A stretch of DNA of 7,947 nt from Acidobacteriota bacterium (GCA_021789565.1 JAJYJL010000310.1:1-7947), one strand, 5' to 3'. Counted from the first letter of the stretch, positions 1 through 7,897 are shown. Notes: generated by a model not told the origin, from the sequence alone. Numbers and translations: made by a program.

Positions 1-212
1 TCTTCCTCTGCCACCCTCCGGGCTGCCTCCGTGGTGTTGACCAGGGTCAGCGACTGAAGCGGCAACTTCGCCGGTGCTTTCACGGCCTTTGCGTTCTGTG
101 AGCCGGATGGATGCAGACCAGAGGGTTTCCCTTCCTGCGCTGTGGCGGGAGAAGGCAGAAGCAGAAACAAAGCCATCACAACCAGCACCGTTTGCCAGGG
201 GGTTTTGCTCAT
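1..212 (-). CDS. Exported protein of unknown function, N-terminal part only
   Basis: This is a minus-strand reading frame that starts at an ATG and stays open for 70 codons to the window edge, so the C-terminus is missing. Residues 1-26 look like a classical signal peptide: a short lysine-containing n-region (MSKTPWQ), a hydrophobic stretch (VLVVMALFLLLP) and an A-T-A cleavage site just before QEG. The mature part begins with a Gly/Ser/Pro/Lys-rich linker (residues 27-50), followed by a segment rich in Thr, Arg and Glu that may open a folded domain. The gene lies 49 bp downstream of the LarA-like gene on the same strand, so the two are probably cotranscribed. A weak GGATGG precedes the ATG. 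I do not recognise the family. The export signal is seen in the sequence; any role with the isomerase is inference. Confidence 0.6.
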   Translation of the reverse strand, partial: MSKTPWQTVLVVMALFLLLPSPATAQEGKPSGLHPSGSQNAKAVKAPAKLPLQSLTLVNTTEAARRVAEE

Positions 213-261
213 GTTTCCATCCCGCCAGATGCTACCATTCTGGCTTGGTTGCACGGCAGAG

Positions 262-1563
262 TCAAGACGCGTGAGCGTTTCCGGCCGCCCTTTCGAAGGG
301 CGACACGAGATCGCCTGCGTGGTCAAAACTTAGGGTGAATTCTTCCGGCAGCATTTGCCATCCGGCCGGCGCCCCGGCCTCCTTCACATAAGAAGAGGAA
401 ACGGCAACGCGGTTGAGTTCGAGGGTGTTTCGAACCCAGATGATGCGCTGGTCTGCTGTATCAGGAGTGCCGAGCGTGGCCAGCATGTAGTCGAGCGCCT
501 CGCGGTCAGAGGGCAGATGCATCGGCACGCGGGCCATCATCGGGTTCAGCGAAGTTCGGGCGTTCATATACATCTTGCGGAGATCAATCTTGCGGTAGAA
601 GCGCTCATGGATGGCATCTGCCAGCCCGATCCCGATCGAGTTTCCATCGCTTTCCACGGTCAGGTCGCGCACGTAAATCAGGCCGATCTCCGGGCTTTCA
701 ACGGGCAGCGGCCTGGCGCCCCGGCCCACAACTTTCGTGTCCATGCCGGTGCCGCTGATATTTTTGCCCATCTCGTCCACCACCAGCAGTTGGCACTTCG
801 CAAACGGCAGGCGCGGAACCAGACTGCGGGCAACGGGCAGCATGGCTTCCTCCATGGCAACGATTCCTTCCGGAAGCACAGCGCGCAGAACCGCGATCTG
901 GTGCATTTCATTTTCAGCAACGGCAAGGCCGCACAGAATCTTCCCGGTGCCGAGTATGACGCCGGCGATTGACCGGATCACGCGCTCGTTTCCGTACCTG
1001 CGGCTCCAGCGATGCGTCACCGCCGCACCTTCGCGCTTGCCCAGGCCGACGGCAATCATCTTCAGCAGGCCGCTTTCGATGTTGCCGCTGAAATCCGTGT
1101 GGGGCTTAATGCGGTTCACCACCAGGATGCTGTCGGCTTCCCAGGCGTTCCGGTCCACGTTCACCGGGAATCCTTCCGTTGTTTCGCCCACCTGCACCGT
1201 GGCCATGTCGGACTTGACTTCGGCGCCGACAAAGTCAGGCGTCACGCCGTACTCCTCAAGGATCATGCGCTGGCCTTCGGCGGTAGCTCCGCCGTGGCTG
1301 CCCATGGCCGGAATCACAAACGGCTGCGCACCCTGCGACTTCAGCCAGTCGCACGATGCCTTGATGATCTCCTTCAGATTGGCGATGCCGCGGCTGCCGG
1401 CCGTGACGGCAATGCTCTTGCCGGCCAGGCGTTCACGGGGAATGCCCAGCCCCGAAAGCGACCTACCGATTTCACCCTCCAGGTCCGCGAGGCCGGGCAT
1501 GCTGGGCGAGGCACGCCGAAGCAACCTAAAACTGTTGATTTGAACATGATCGTATTTAGACAT
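262..1563 (-). CDS. LarA-like (DUF2088) nickel-pincer-cofactor-dependent isomerase
   Basis: The 433-residue product resembles lactate racemase LarA and its DUF2088 relatives, cytoplasmic enzymes that racemise or epimerise 2-hydroxy acids using a nickel pincer nucleotide bound to a lysine. Visible landmarks are AGSRGI (55-60), AMGSHGGATAEGQ (86-98), KPHTDFSG (153-160) and SGLLKMIAVGLGK...THRW (164-186). His90, His155, Lys168 and His184 are spaced 65, 13 and 16 residues apart; in Lactobacillus plantarum LarA, as I recall, H108, H174, K184 and H200 are spaced 66, 10 and 16, so all four key residues appear present. Length is near that of LarA. The ATG follows a GAGGG ribosome binding site at good spacing. 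No larB, larC or larE gene for making the cofactor is in the window, so it would have to be encoded elsewhere. The substrate cannot be read from the sequence; many family members do not act on lactate. The family call is firm, the reaction is not. Confidence 0.85.
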   Translation of the reverse strand: MSKYDHVQINSFRLLRRASPSMPGLADLEGEIGRSLSGLGIPRERLAGKSIAVTAGSRGIANLKEIIKASCDWLKSQGAQPFVIPAMGSHGGATAEGQRMILEEYGVTPDFVGAEVKSDMATVQVGETTEGFPVNVDRNAWEADSILVVNRIKPHTDFSGNIESGLLKMIAVGLGKREGAAVTHRWSRRYGNERVIRSIAGVILGTGKILCGLAVAENEMHQIAVLRAVLPEGIVAMEEAMLPVARSLVPRLPFAKCQLLVVDEMGKNISGTGMDTKVVGRGARPLPVESPEIGLIYVRDLTVESDGNSIGIGLADAIHERFYRKIDLRKMYMNARTSLNPMMARVPMHLPSDREALDYMLATLGTPDTADQRIIWVRNTLELNRVAVSSSYVKEAGAPAGWQMLPEEFTLSFDHAGDLVSPFERAAGNAHAS

Positions 1564-1581
1564 AAAAAGCCCTCAATAGTG

Positions 1582-1611
1582 AGCTTACGGATGCGCGGGC
1601 GGTGCGGTCAA
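1582..1611 (-). promoter_or_regulatory. Possible sigma-70-type promoter for the LarA-like gene
   Basis: On the minus strand TTGACC (1606-1611) is followed after 18 bp by TAAGCT (1582-1587), which lies 18 bp before the ATG. The -35 matches consensus at five of six positions and the -10 at about three. A start near 1575 would give a very short leader that still contains the GAGGG ribosome binding site. The weak -10 keeps confidence low. Confidence 0.3.
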
Positions 1612-1639
1612 GTCTAAAACTTGCAATGTTTTGCGGCCA

Positions 1640-1710
1640 GCTTCGTTTCGTCTCCGGCTGCTTGTTCAGTCGGCCTTTCCTTGAACAACCAGCCGGGGAC
1701 GACCTGAAGC
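1640..1710 (+). repeat. Long imperfect inverted repeat (hairpin) in the divergent intergenic region
   Basis: Positions 1640-1668 pair with 1682-1710 around a 13-nt loop. The core is two blocks: TTGTTCA (1662-1668) with TGAACAA (1682-1688), then, after one C-C mismatch, CCGGCTG (1654-1660) with CAGCCGG (1690-1696). Outside the core, pairing continues through 1648-1653 with 1697-1702, and again at GCTTC (1640-1644) with GAAGC (1706-1710) after a short internal loop. The two non-Watson-Crick positions that can wobble (1653/1697 and 1645/1705) are U-G pairs only in plus-strand RNA, pointing to transcription toward the copper ATPase gene. No T-run follows, so it does not look like an intrinsic terminator. 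Function is unknown. Confidence 0.6.
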
Positions 1711-1852
1711 CCCCGCTGAAGGCCGTTTTCGGGGCCCGATTTTCCACCGCCCGCGAAGGTCCGTTTCCCTGGGCGGGAGGGTTGCAACCGGCCCATCGGC
1801 ATGCAAGGATAGACTGTGAAGCTCCAGGTCCAAGTTGAGGTTCGTGATGCCC

Positions 1853-1960
1853 TGGCAACGGTTTATGCAGCCACAGCCGCGTCTCTGATAGGCTGTTGGC
1901 CCTGATGTTGCGGGCGGGCCGTCTGAGCTCAGCCGCCCGGTTGCTGCATCAAACCTGCCA
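1853..1960 (+). other. Possible structured leader RNA (three-way junction) upstream of the copper ATPase
   Basis: A closing stem pairs TGGCA (1853-1857) and GGTTTATGCAGC (1860-1871) with GCTGCATCAAACC (1943-1955) and TGCCA (1956-1960), interrupted by a 2-nt bulge on one side and a 1-nt bulge on the other. Inside it are ACAGCC (1873-1878) with GGCTGT (1891-1896), and CGGGCGG (1911-1917) with CCGCCCG (1933-1939). An alternative pairing of GGCAAC (1854-1859) with GTTGCC (1967-1972) would compete with the base of the closing stem. The region ends about 50 nt before the ribosome binding site. The pairings are seen in the sequence, but GC-rich DNA makes chance helices common, and I recognise no known riboswitch class. 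The rest of 1564-2027 shows no credible gene. Confidence 0.3.
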
Positions 1961-2012
1961 AGCGGAGTTGCCGGCCGGCTGCGCGGCGCGTTCATCAAAA
2001 GACACCAGAACG

Positions 2013-2019
2013 AAGGAGG
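2013..2019 (+). promoter_or_regulatory. Strong ribosome binding site fixing a TTG start
   Basis: AAGGAGG lies 8 nt before TTG at 2028. No ATG or GTG near it is in frame with the ATPase, so this site decides the TTG start and shows that the N-terminal YHS domain is part of the protein. Confidence 0.8.
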
Positions 2020-2027
2020 CTTGATCG

Positions 2028-4490
<2,463 letters not shown>

Positions 4491-4493
4491 GGC

Positions 4494-4811
4494 GAGTCGC
4501 CGCCCCGCTTACGTCATTCCGATCCCGCAGAGCGGGTGAGGAATCTGCTTTGCCGTTGGCCCGAAGACAAATGAAGCAGACCCTTCGCGTTGCTCAGGGT
4601 GACGGACTGGGAGTGGCGCGACAATATCCGCATACATCGCAAGAACCGCAACCTATGCGCGAGCCGGGAGTTGCCGCCCCGCTCGCGTCATTCCGATCCC
4701 GCAGAGCGGGAGAGGAATCTGCTTTGTCTTTGACTCGAAAAAGGACGAAGCAGATCCTTCGCGTTGCGCAGGATGACGTGTTGGGAGGACCGCTACAGAG
4801 TCCGCATACAT
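4494..4811. repeat. Two tandem copies of an inverted-repeat element, 174-bp period
   Basis: Blocks 4494-4637 and 4668-4811 align at a constant offset of 174 bp. Each begins GAGTYGCCGCCCCGCT and contains a 93-bp core (4512-4604 and 4686-4778) bounded by CGTCA and TGACG. Within a core, ATTCC-gat-CCCGC-aga-GCGGG-(tga or aga)-GGAAT folds as a symmetric hairpin, and TCTGCTT pairs with AAGCAGA farther in. Each block ends in CCGCATACAT. Such cores recur widely in some bacterial genomes (recollection, not checked). The first copy starts 3 bp after the ATPase stop codon and may protect or end its transcript. The stretch 4491-4842 shows no credible gene. Confidence 0.85.
4629..4659 (-). repeat. 31-nt hairpin repeat, copy A
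   Basis: This is the first of three same-orientation 31-nt imperfect palindromes (others at 6215-6245 and 7660-7690). Arms of 12 nt begin CGCATA and end TATGCG around a 7-nt loop. In minus-strand RNA, two of the three arm mismatches become G-U wobbles, giving a 12-step stem with one G-G mismatch. It differs from copy C at a single loop base. Confidence 0.75.
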
Positions 4812-4842
4812 GGGACACCTTGACGGAAGCGCGGTCCATTAT

Positions 4843-5871
4843 TTAAAAGAAGGTGCCCAGCAGCGTTGAAATGGGTTCCAGGCGTTTTGAATTCAAATCG
4901 AGCACTGCCAGGACGTGTCTGTTTCTAGAGCTGGAGTTGTCCTCTCTGAGAAATAAGAGACCGGCAGCCAGGTAAATTTGTTTCCCGTCGTCTGAAATTG
5001 TGAGTAATTTGTCTACCCAGCATTTGTTAAATTCCTCGGGCAATATCGGTTCGCCGTTTTTTATGGAATGCTCGATAACCCCGCTTTTAAGATTAAGAAC
5101 ATTAAGTTCCTTCCAATCGCCACCAACTCCATCCCCGGTTTTGTGCCAGGTCATCACATTAAAGCCAAGCAGAGGCTGTTTCAGAGAGGTGACCGGGCTG
5201 TCAAACGATGTCCACCCATCGGGATCACCCACCTGCGTATATCTGGCGGCGTCCTTGTGTTTCATGTAAAGGCGCGTCGGCTGCCAGCCCTCGTCACCGG
5301 TGCCCTCGACTTGAACGATCATTATCTCGCTGGGCGGATTATAGAGGAGCTTTGGCCAGGCATAACCTTCCGGTATGCCGAGTTCCTGCCAGGTAGTGCC
5401 CTTTGGGAAAAAGGGACGCCGGTTAATCCGGGCTGCAATGGATGGATCTTTTTGGACGCTTGCCAGGCGCGCCCGAACCGACAGTACCGAGACACCTTTG
5501 TCCAATAGCAACCGGGCGGCATAGCAATTGCCCTCCTTGAGTAAGCCCAGGAGAAGGTGCCCGTTGCAGATTTCCCTTTCCTGAAGAGTGTCAGCCTCCT
5601 CGGCTCCAAGTTTGAGGATGTCTTTGACTTCCTCTTTTAGGGGCACTTCAAATTCGTCCGAAATCGGCTGGCTATGGGATCGTTCCTTCTTAATCGTGGA
5701 AAGGATTTCTTCCGGAGACGCGGGGTGCAATAAGTATGTGGCGGAATTTTCTTCTGCCAAAATGGCCAATAACAAATGCTCCGAACCGAGCTCGCCTGAT
5801 CCCAACTGCCTTGCCCATCCCCGGGCAAAAAAGATTGTGCGGCGGGCTCCTTCGGTGAAACGCTCAAACAT
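4843..5871 (-). CDS. Clp N-terminal-domain protein with propeller-like C-terminus, no ATPase
   Basis: The product, counted from the MFERFTEGARR start, is 342 residues. Residues 1-60 and about 78-140 form the two helical repeats of a Clp N-domain, the substrate- or adaptor-binding region of ClpA/ClpC; signatures are ARRTIFFAR, SEHLLLAIL (30-38) and GHLLLGLL (104-111). No AAA+ module follows: Walker motifs are absent. The remaining 200 residues carry strand-rich segments such as LLTISDDGKQIYLAAG (289-304) and HVLAVLDLNSKRL (319-331), which resemble WD40/TolB-like propeller blades, too few for a full propeller. The frame is open upstream to 6066, but those 65 residues look like translated repeat DNA and the Clp homology begins exactly at this Met. 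The gene is cytoplasmic (no signal peptide), divergent from the toxin-antitoxin pair, and visibly more AT-rich than the ATPase gene. It may be an adaptor or sensor; this is inference. Confidence 0.75.
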   Translation of the reverse strand: MFERFTEGARRTIFFARGWARQLGSGELGSEHLLLAILAEENSATYLLHPASPEEILSTIKKERSHSQPISDEFEVPLKEEVKDILKLGAEEADTLQEREICNGHLLLGLLKEGNCYAARLLLDKGVSVLSVRARLASVQKDPSIAARINRRPFFPKGTTWQELGIPEGYAWPKLLYNPPSEIMIVQVEGTGDEGWQPTRLYMKHKDAARYTQVGDPDGWTSFDSPVTSLKQPLLGFNVMTWHKTGDGVGGDWKELNVLNLKSGVIEHSIKNGEPILPEEFNKCWVDKLLTISDDGKQIYLAAGLLFLREDNSSSRNRHVLAVLDLNSKRLEPISTLLGTFF

Positions 5872-5877
5872 GGGGCA

Positions 5878-5906
5878 ATTATAACAGTAAAGCGGGCCTT
5901 TGACGG
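5878..5906 (-). promoter_or_regulatory. Promoter of the ClpN gene, implying a leaderless mRNA
   Basis: On the minus strand a perfect TATAAT (5878-5883) sits only 6 bp before the ATG; 17 bp farther upstream is CCGTCA (5901-5906), a three-of-six match to the -35 consensus. A start 7 nt beyond the -10 box falls on the A of the ATG at 5871. No Shine-Dalgarno sequence lies before that ATG, consistent with leaderless translation. Confidence 0.5.
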
Positions 5907-6004
5907 TGGCGAATCTCGGCCGATAAGCACGCTGGCTTTGCCTCTGCCAGTCGCGGCGCGGTAGGTTTCGCCACGACAACGCCGGGTCCGTGAAGACGCG
6001 GCGC

Positions 6005-6023
6005 GGGAGCCCGGAGGGCTCCC
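6005..6023. repeat. Perfect hairpin GGGAGCCC-GGA-GGGCTCCC
   Basis: Arms of 8 bp (6005-6012 and 6016-6023) surround a 3-nt loop, followed by CTACAAAAG. No T-run follows on the plus strand; on the minus strand a short TTTTG precedes it. I take it as an interspersed palindromic element and not a terminator. It belongs to the repeat-rich spacer 5884-6362, where I see no credible gene. Confidence 0.6.
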
Positions 6024-6083
6024 CTACAAAAGCGCCCCCGAAAAAAGGTGGACTTGAACGCAGCACACGGAGGGGGCGAAAGA

Positions 6084-6134
6084 AAGGATGAAGTGTGAAG
6101 GATGAAGGCTGAAAAAAGCAGTGACGAGTGACGA
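6084..6134. repeat. Degenerate heptamer tandem repeat, copy 1
   Basis: Read on the minus strand, units close to TTCATCC repeat (TTCACAC and TTCAGCC variants) next to an A/T run, and on the plus strand GTGACGA occurs twice in tandem at 6121-6134. A nearly identical stretch of about 35 bp lies at 7898-7933. Together they flank the toxin-antitoxin module. Confidence 0.6.
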
Positions 6135-6182
6135 GGTTCTAGCCCCGGCGGCTAAAGCGGCTCGCCCTTTCGGCCTGTTTCG

Positions 6183-6200
6183 GCACGGATGAATCCGTGC
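6183..6200. repeat. Perfect palindrome GCACGGAT-GA-ATCCGTGC
   Basis: Two 8-bp arms around a 2-nt centre. It sits in the divergent spacer just ahead of the 31-nt repeat copy B and far (about 160 bp) from the antitoxin start. It may be another interspersed element. Confidence 0.55.
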
Positions 6201-6214
6201 ACTTTCACAAAAGG

Positions 6215-6245
6215 CGCATCCATCGCAAAAACCGCGGCGTATGCG
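6215..6245 (-). repeat. 31-nt hairpin repeat, copy B
   Basis: Same length and orientation as copies A and C, with four substitutions relative to C (element positions 6, 22, 23 and 25). The changes at 22 and 25 create Watson-Crick pairs (10-22 and 7-25), the one at 6 breaks a pair, and the one at 23 turns a pair into a wobble on the plus strand. It lies between the two divergent gene modules. Confidence 0.7.
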
Positions 6246-6299
6246 CGAGCCGCCTTTCATGCCTTAGCTGCAGGCAGCCAGGAAGTGGGGTGGGAGGCG

Positions 6300-6337
6300 T
6301 GCCAAATTCGTGGCAGAAATATGGCTGAAATATGGTA
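6300..6337. promoter_or_regulatory. Candidate operator of the toxin-antitoxin operon
   Basis: GAAATATGG occurs twice exactly 11 bp apart (6316-6324 and 6327-6335), one helical turn, so a protein could read both on one DNA face. Just upstream is an inverted repeat TGCCA-6 nt-TGGCA (6300-6315). A possible -10 box TAAGAT (6336-6341) adjoins the direct repeats, 21 bp before the antitoxin ATG; no clear -35 is seen. Xre-type antitoxins commonly repress their own promoters, so binding here is plausible but inferred. Confidence 0.45.
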
Positions 6338-6362
6338 AGATTGTGTGAGAGGTGTAGCGTCG

Positions 6363-6749
6363 ATGGGATCTACTATTTTTGATACAGTGCCGAAAAAGGA
6401 TTATCTGTCGCTCTTTTCGGGCGGCAGAACCGATTACCAGAAGGTGGTCAGGCTGCTGGATTTCAACAAGCGGGAAATTGCCAGGGCCTCGCACGTCCCC
6501 CTCAACTCCGTAAGATATGACCAGAAGATTCCTAAAGACCTTGAGCAACGTCTTGATGAATGGGCCACTGCCTTGGCGGCAGTCGCGCAACACTTCAAGG
6601 ACGCCCAGAAGACAGTGCTCTGGTTTAAAATTCCTAATCCTCTTTTGGGCAATGTTGCTCCACGCGAAATGCTTCGGGTTGGGCGCTTCAACAAGTTGCA
6701 CAGATTCATACTAAACGCGCTTAGTGAAAACGAGCTTCCAGCCAAATGA
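6363..6749 (+). CDS. Xre/MbcA/ParS-type antitoxin (DUF2384) of a RES toxin
   Basis: The 128-residue product has an N-terminal helical, Xre-like DNA-binding part (roughly residues 20-75, with DYQKVVRLLDFNKREIARAS and a following VPLNSVRYD) and a C-terminal DUF2384-like toxin-binding segment containing NPLLGNVAPREMLRVGR. The family pairs with RES toxins, blocks their active site and represses the shared promoter. The gene immediately precedes a RES gene and overlaps it by ATGA, the usual antitoxin-first arrangement with translational coupling. I chose the ATG at 6363 because AGAGGT lies 9 nt before it; a GTG at 6345 in the same frame would add six residues and has no comparable ribosome site. 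Length is normal for the family. The N-terminal fold is inferred from pattern, the C-terminal motif is seen. Confidence 0.85.
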   Translation: MGSTIFDTVPKKDYLSLFSGGRTDYQKVVRLLDFNKREIARASHVPLNSVRYDQKIPKDLEQRLDEWATALAAVAQHFKDAQKTVLWFKIPNPLLGNVAPREMLRVGRFNKLHRFILNALSENELPAK

Positions 6750-7624
6750 GCGGCGGAGAAGAGATTCTCGAATCCGGCTTTGTTGAGGACCTTCCCCGAT
6801 CAAAGCGGCAATACGAGCGCCTGCTTAAATTCCACTGGGATTTTTATTGTGAGCTTGCGTACCAAAGGTCGAAGGTTTATGAGACCTTAAAAGCATCCCT
6901 GGCTGAGCGAGCAGGCCCGTTCGCGTTCGAAGGGTGGCAACGGGCCGTAAAGTATAGATATTCCTTGGAGCCGCTGAGTACCAACGGGAGTCTCATTGAT
7001 CCGGGCGGGCGTTTCAATATCGGCAAGATCGACCCCACGCGATTCACGGCTTTCCCAGGTCTCTATGTAGCATTCGATAAGAAAACAGCCATGGCGGAGC
7101 TGTTAGGAGGAGATGCCCGTGGTCAGTCTCTCACGGCTGAAGAGCTGGCGCTGACAAAGGCTACCTCCATCACGGTAGTGTCCGTCCGCGGGGAGATCGA
7201 ATCGGCGCTTGACGTAGCAAATGAGGACAATCTTGTGGCGTTTGTTAGCCTGATCAGACACTTCCGGTTATCTCCTGCCTTGATTCGAGAGGCGCGGACT
7301 CTCGGGTTGGGCTCTCTGCGATTAGCCAGGACCTCCAAGGAAATGGTGGACGAACTTCACAATCTGTGGTGGCGGCTATGGCCGATGCAATATGACGTAC
7401 CCTCCCCATCACAGATCTTCGGACGGATCGCGGCAGACGCGGGGATTGAAGGGATCGGATACACCTCCGTTTTGACCCAGCAACCCTGCATGGTCATTTA
7501 CCCGCAGAATTTTTCGAATTCTGCTTCCTTCATTGAACTTGTTGATCCAGCACCTGCCGAAACAGTTTCGAAGAGAGTCGATCGTACGACTTTTAGAAAC
7601 TTTATTTCGGCGGTCGCGCGGTAG
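6746..7624 (+). CDS. RES-domain toxin (NAD+-degrading)
   Basis: RES toxins such as MbcT and the Pseudomonas putida Res protein degrade cellular NAD+ and arrest growth. In this 292-residue protein the RES domain covers about residues 66-270: Arg71-Tyr72 (YRYSLEP), the GGRFN motif (87-91), GLYVAF with Tyr107, AMAELLG with Glu118 and a later GIGYTSV with Ser241. Tyr107 and Glu118 are 11 residues apart, as are, from memory, the matching residues of MbcT, so the active site looks intact. The first 65 residues are a charged, probably helical extension (RSKRQYERLLKFHWDFYCEL...) not needed in short RES toxins. The start ATG overlaps the antitoxin stop codon (ATGA), so expression is coupled. No signal peptide is seen; it acts in the cytoplasm. 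The family assignment is secure; toxicity is inferred. Confidence 0.88.
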   Translation: MSGGEEILESGFVEDLPRSKRQYERLLKFHWDFYCELAYQRSKVYETLKASLAERAGPFAFEGWQRAVKYRYSLEPLSTNGSLIDPGGRFNIGKIDPTRFTAFPGLYVAFDKKTAMAELLGGDARGQSLTAEELALTKATSITVVSVRGEIESALDVANEDNLVAFVSLIRHFRLSPALIREARTLGLGSLRLARTSKEMVDELHNLWWRLWPMQYDVPSPSQIFGRIAADAGIEGIGYTSVLTQQPCMVIYPQNFSNSASFIELVDPAPAETVSKRVDRTTFRNFISAVAR

Positions 7625-7659
7625 CCACGGCCGGAGCTGTAGTGTGAGTTACGCGTGGT

Positions 7660-7690
7660 CGCATACATCGCAAAAACCGCAACCTATGCG
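7660..7690 (-). repeat. 31-nt hairpin repeat, copy C
   Basis: This copy lies 35 bp after the RES stop codon in the same orientation as copies A and B. It matches copy A at 30 of 31 positions and shares flanking bases GCGCGA at its right end. On the minus strand its 7-nt loop is GGTTTTT. Confidence 0.75.
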
Positions 7691-7750
7691 CGACGCTGCT
7701 TTTTTCAATCGCCCAATCGCCATTCGCTCGATCATTCAATTTTTCAAAAC

Positions 7751-7800
7751 ACCCCTCACCCGGCCGCTGGCGCGGCCACCCTCTCCCCGCGGGAGAGGGT
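7751..7800. repeat. Composite palindromic element with two hairpins
   Basis: GGCCGC-TGGC-GCGGCC (7762-7777) is followed directly by a perfect 10-bp inverted repeat, ACCCTCTCCC (7778-7787) and GGGAGAGGGT (7791-7800), with loop CGC. There is no T-run on either side, so an intrinsic terminator is unlikely. The form CCCCTCACCC...CCCTCTCCCC recalls an interspersed repeat seen in many bacterial genomes (recollection). The stretch 7625-7947 holds only such repeats and no credible gene. Confidence 0.7.
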
Positions 7801-7826
7801 TCGAATCCTATTGGGTTGGGCTGAAT

Positions 7827-7871
7827 CCCACGGCTCGCGCCGTGGGCTAAAATCTGCCGGCCCTCCGGGCC
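7827..7871. repeat. Two adjacent perfect hairpins
   Basis: CCCACGGC-TCGC-GCCGTGGG (7827-7846) is followed by CTAAAATCT and then GGCCC-TCC-GGGCC (7859-7871). Both are perfect and GC-rich, without a T-run. They are probably interspersed palindromic elements; a role in ending RES transcription from 7624 is possible but not shown. Confidence 0.6.
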
Positions 7872-7897
7872 TCAGGAAAACAGAAGGCAGGGAAGCG

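Noticed and set aside
355..1617. Long plus-strand open frames opposite the LarA-like gene
   Set aside because: They are antisense shadows caused by GC-rich codon use; none has a recognisable domain or ribosome site, and the minus-strand gene is clear.
5872..6066. Extended N-terminus of the ClpN frame starting at 6066
   Set aside because: These 65 codons translate palindromic repeat DNA (including 6005-6023), the Clp homology begins at the Met encoded at 5871, and the TATAAT box would lie inside the gene.
6024..6260. 78-codon minus-strand frame in the divergent spacer
   Set aside because: It is translated repeat sequence (heptamers, palindromes, 31-nt element) with no domain or ribosome site.
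6345..6362. GTG start for the antitoxin at 6345
   Set aside because: It lacks a ribosome binding site, whereas AGAGGT precedes the ATG at 6363 at good spacing.
4629..7690. CRISPR array or integron attC sites built from the 31-nt repeats
   Set aside because: The copies are over 1 kb apart, so not CRISPR; no integrase gene and no GTTRRRY core sites are visible, so attC is unsupported.
7778..7800. Rho-independent terminator for the RES operon
   Set aside because: The 10-bp stem is perfect but has no T-run on either strand and lies about 150 bp past the stop codon.
7796..7812. GGTTCGAATCC resembling a tRNA T-arm
   Set aside because: No acceptor, D or anticodon arms fit around it; the first bases belong to the 7778-7800 palindrome.
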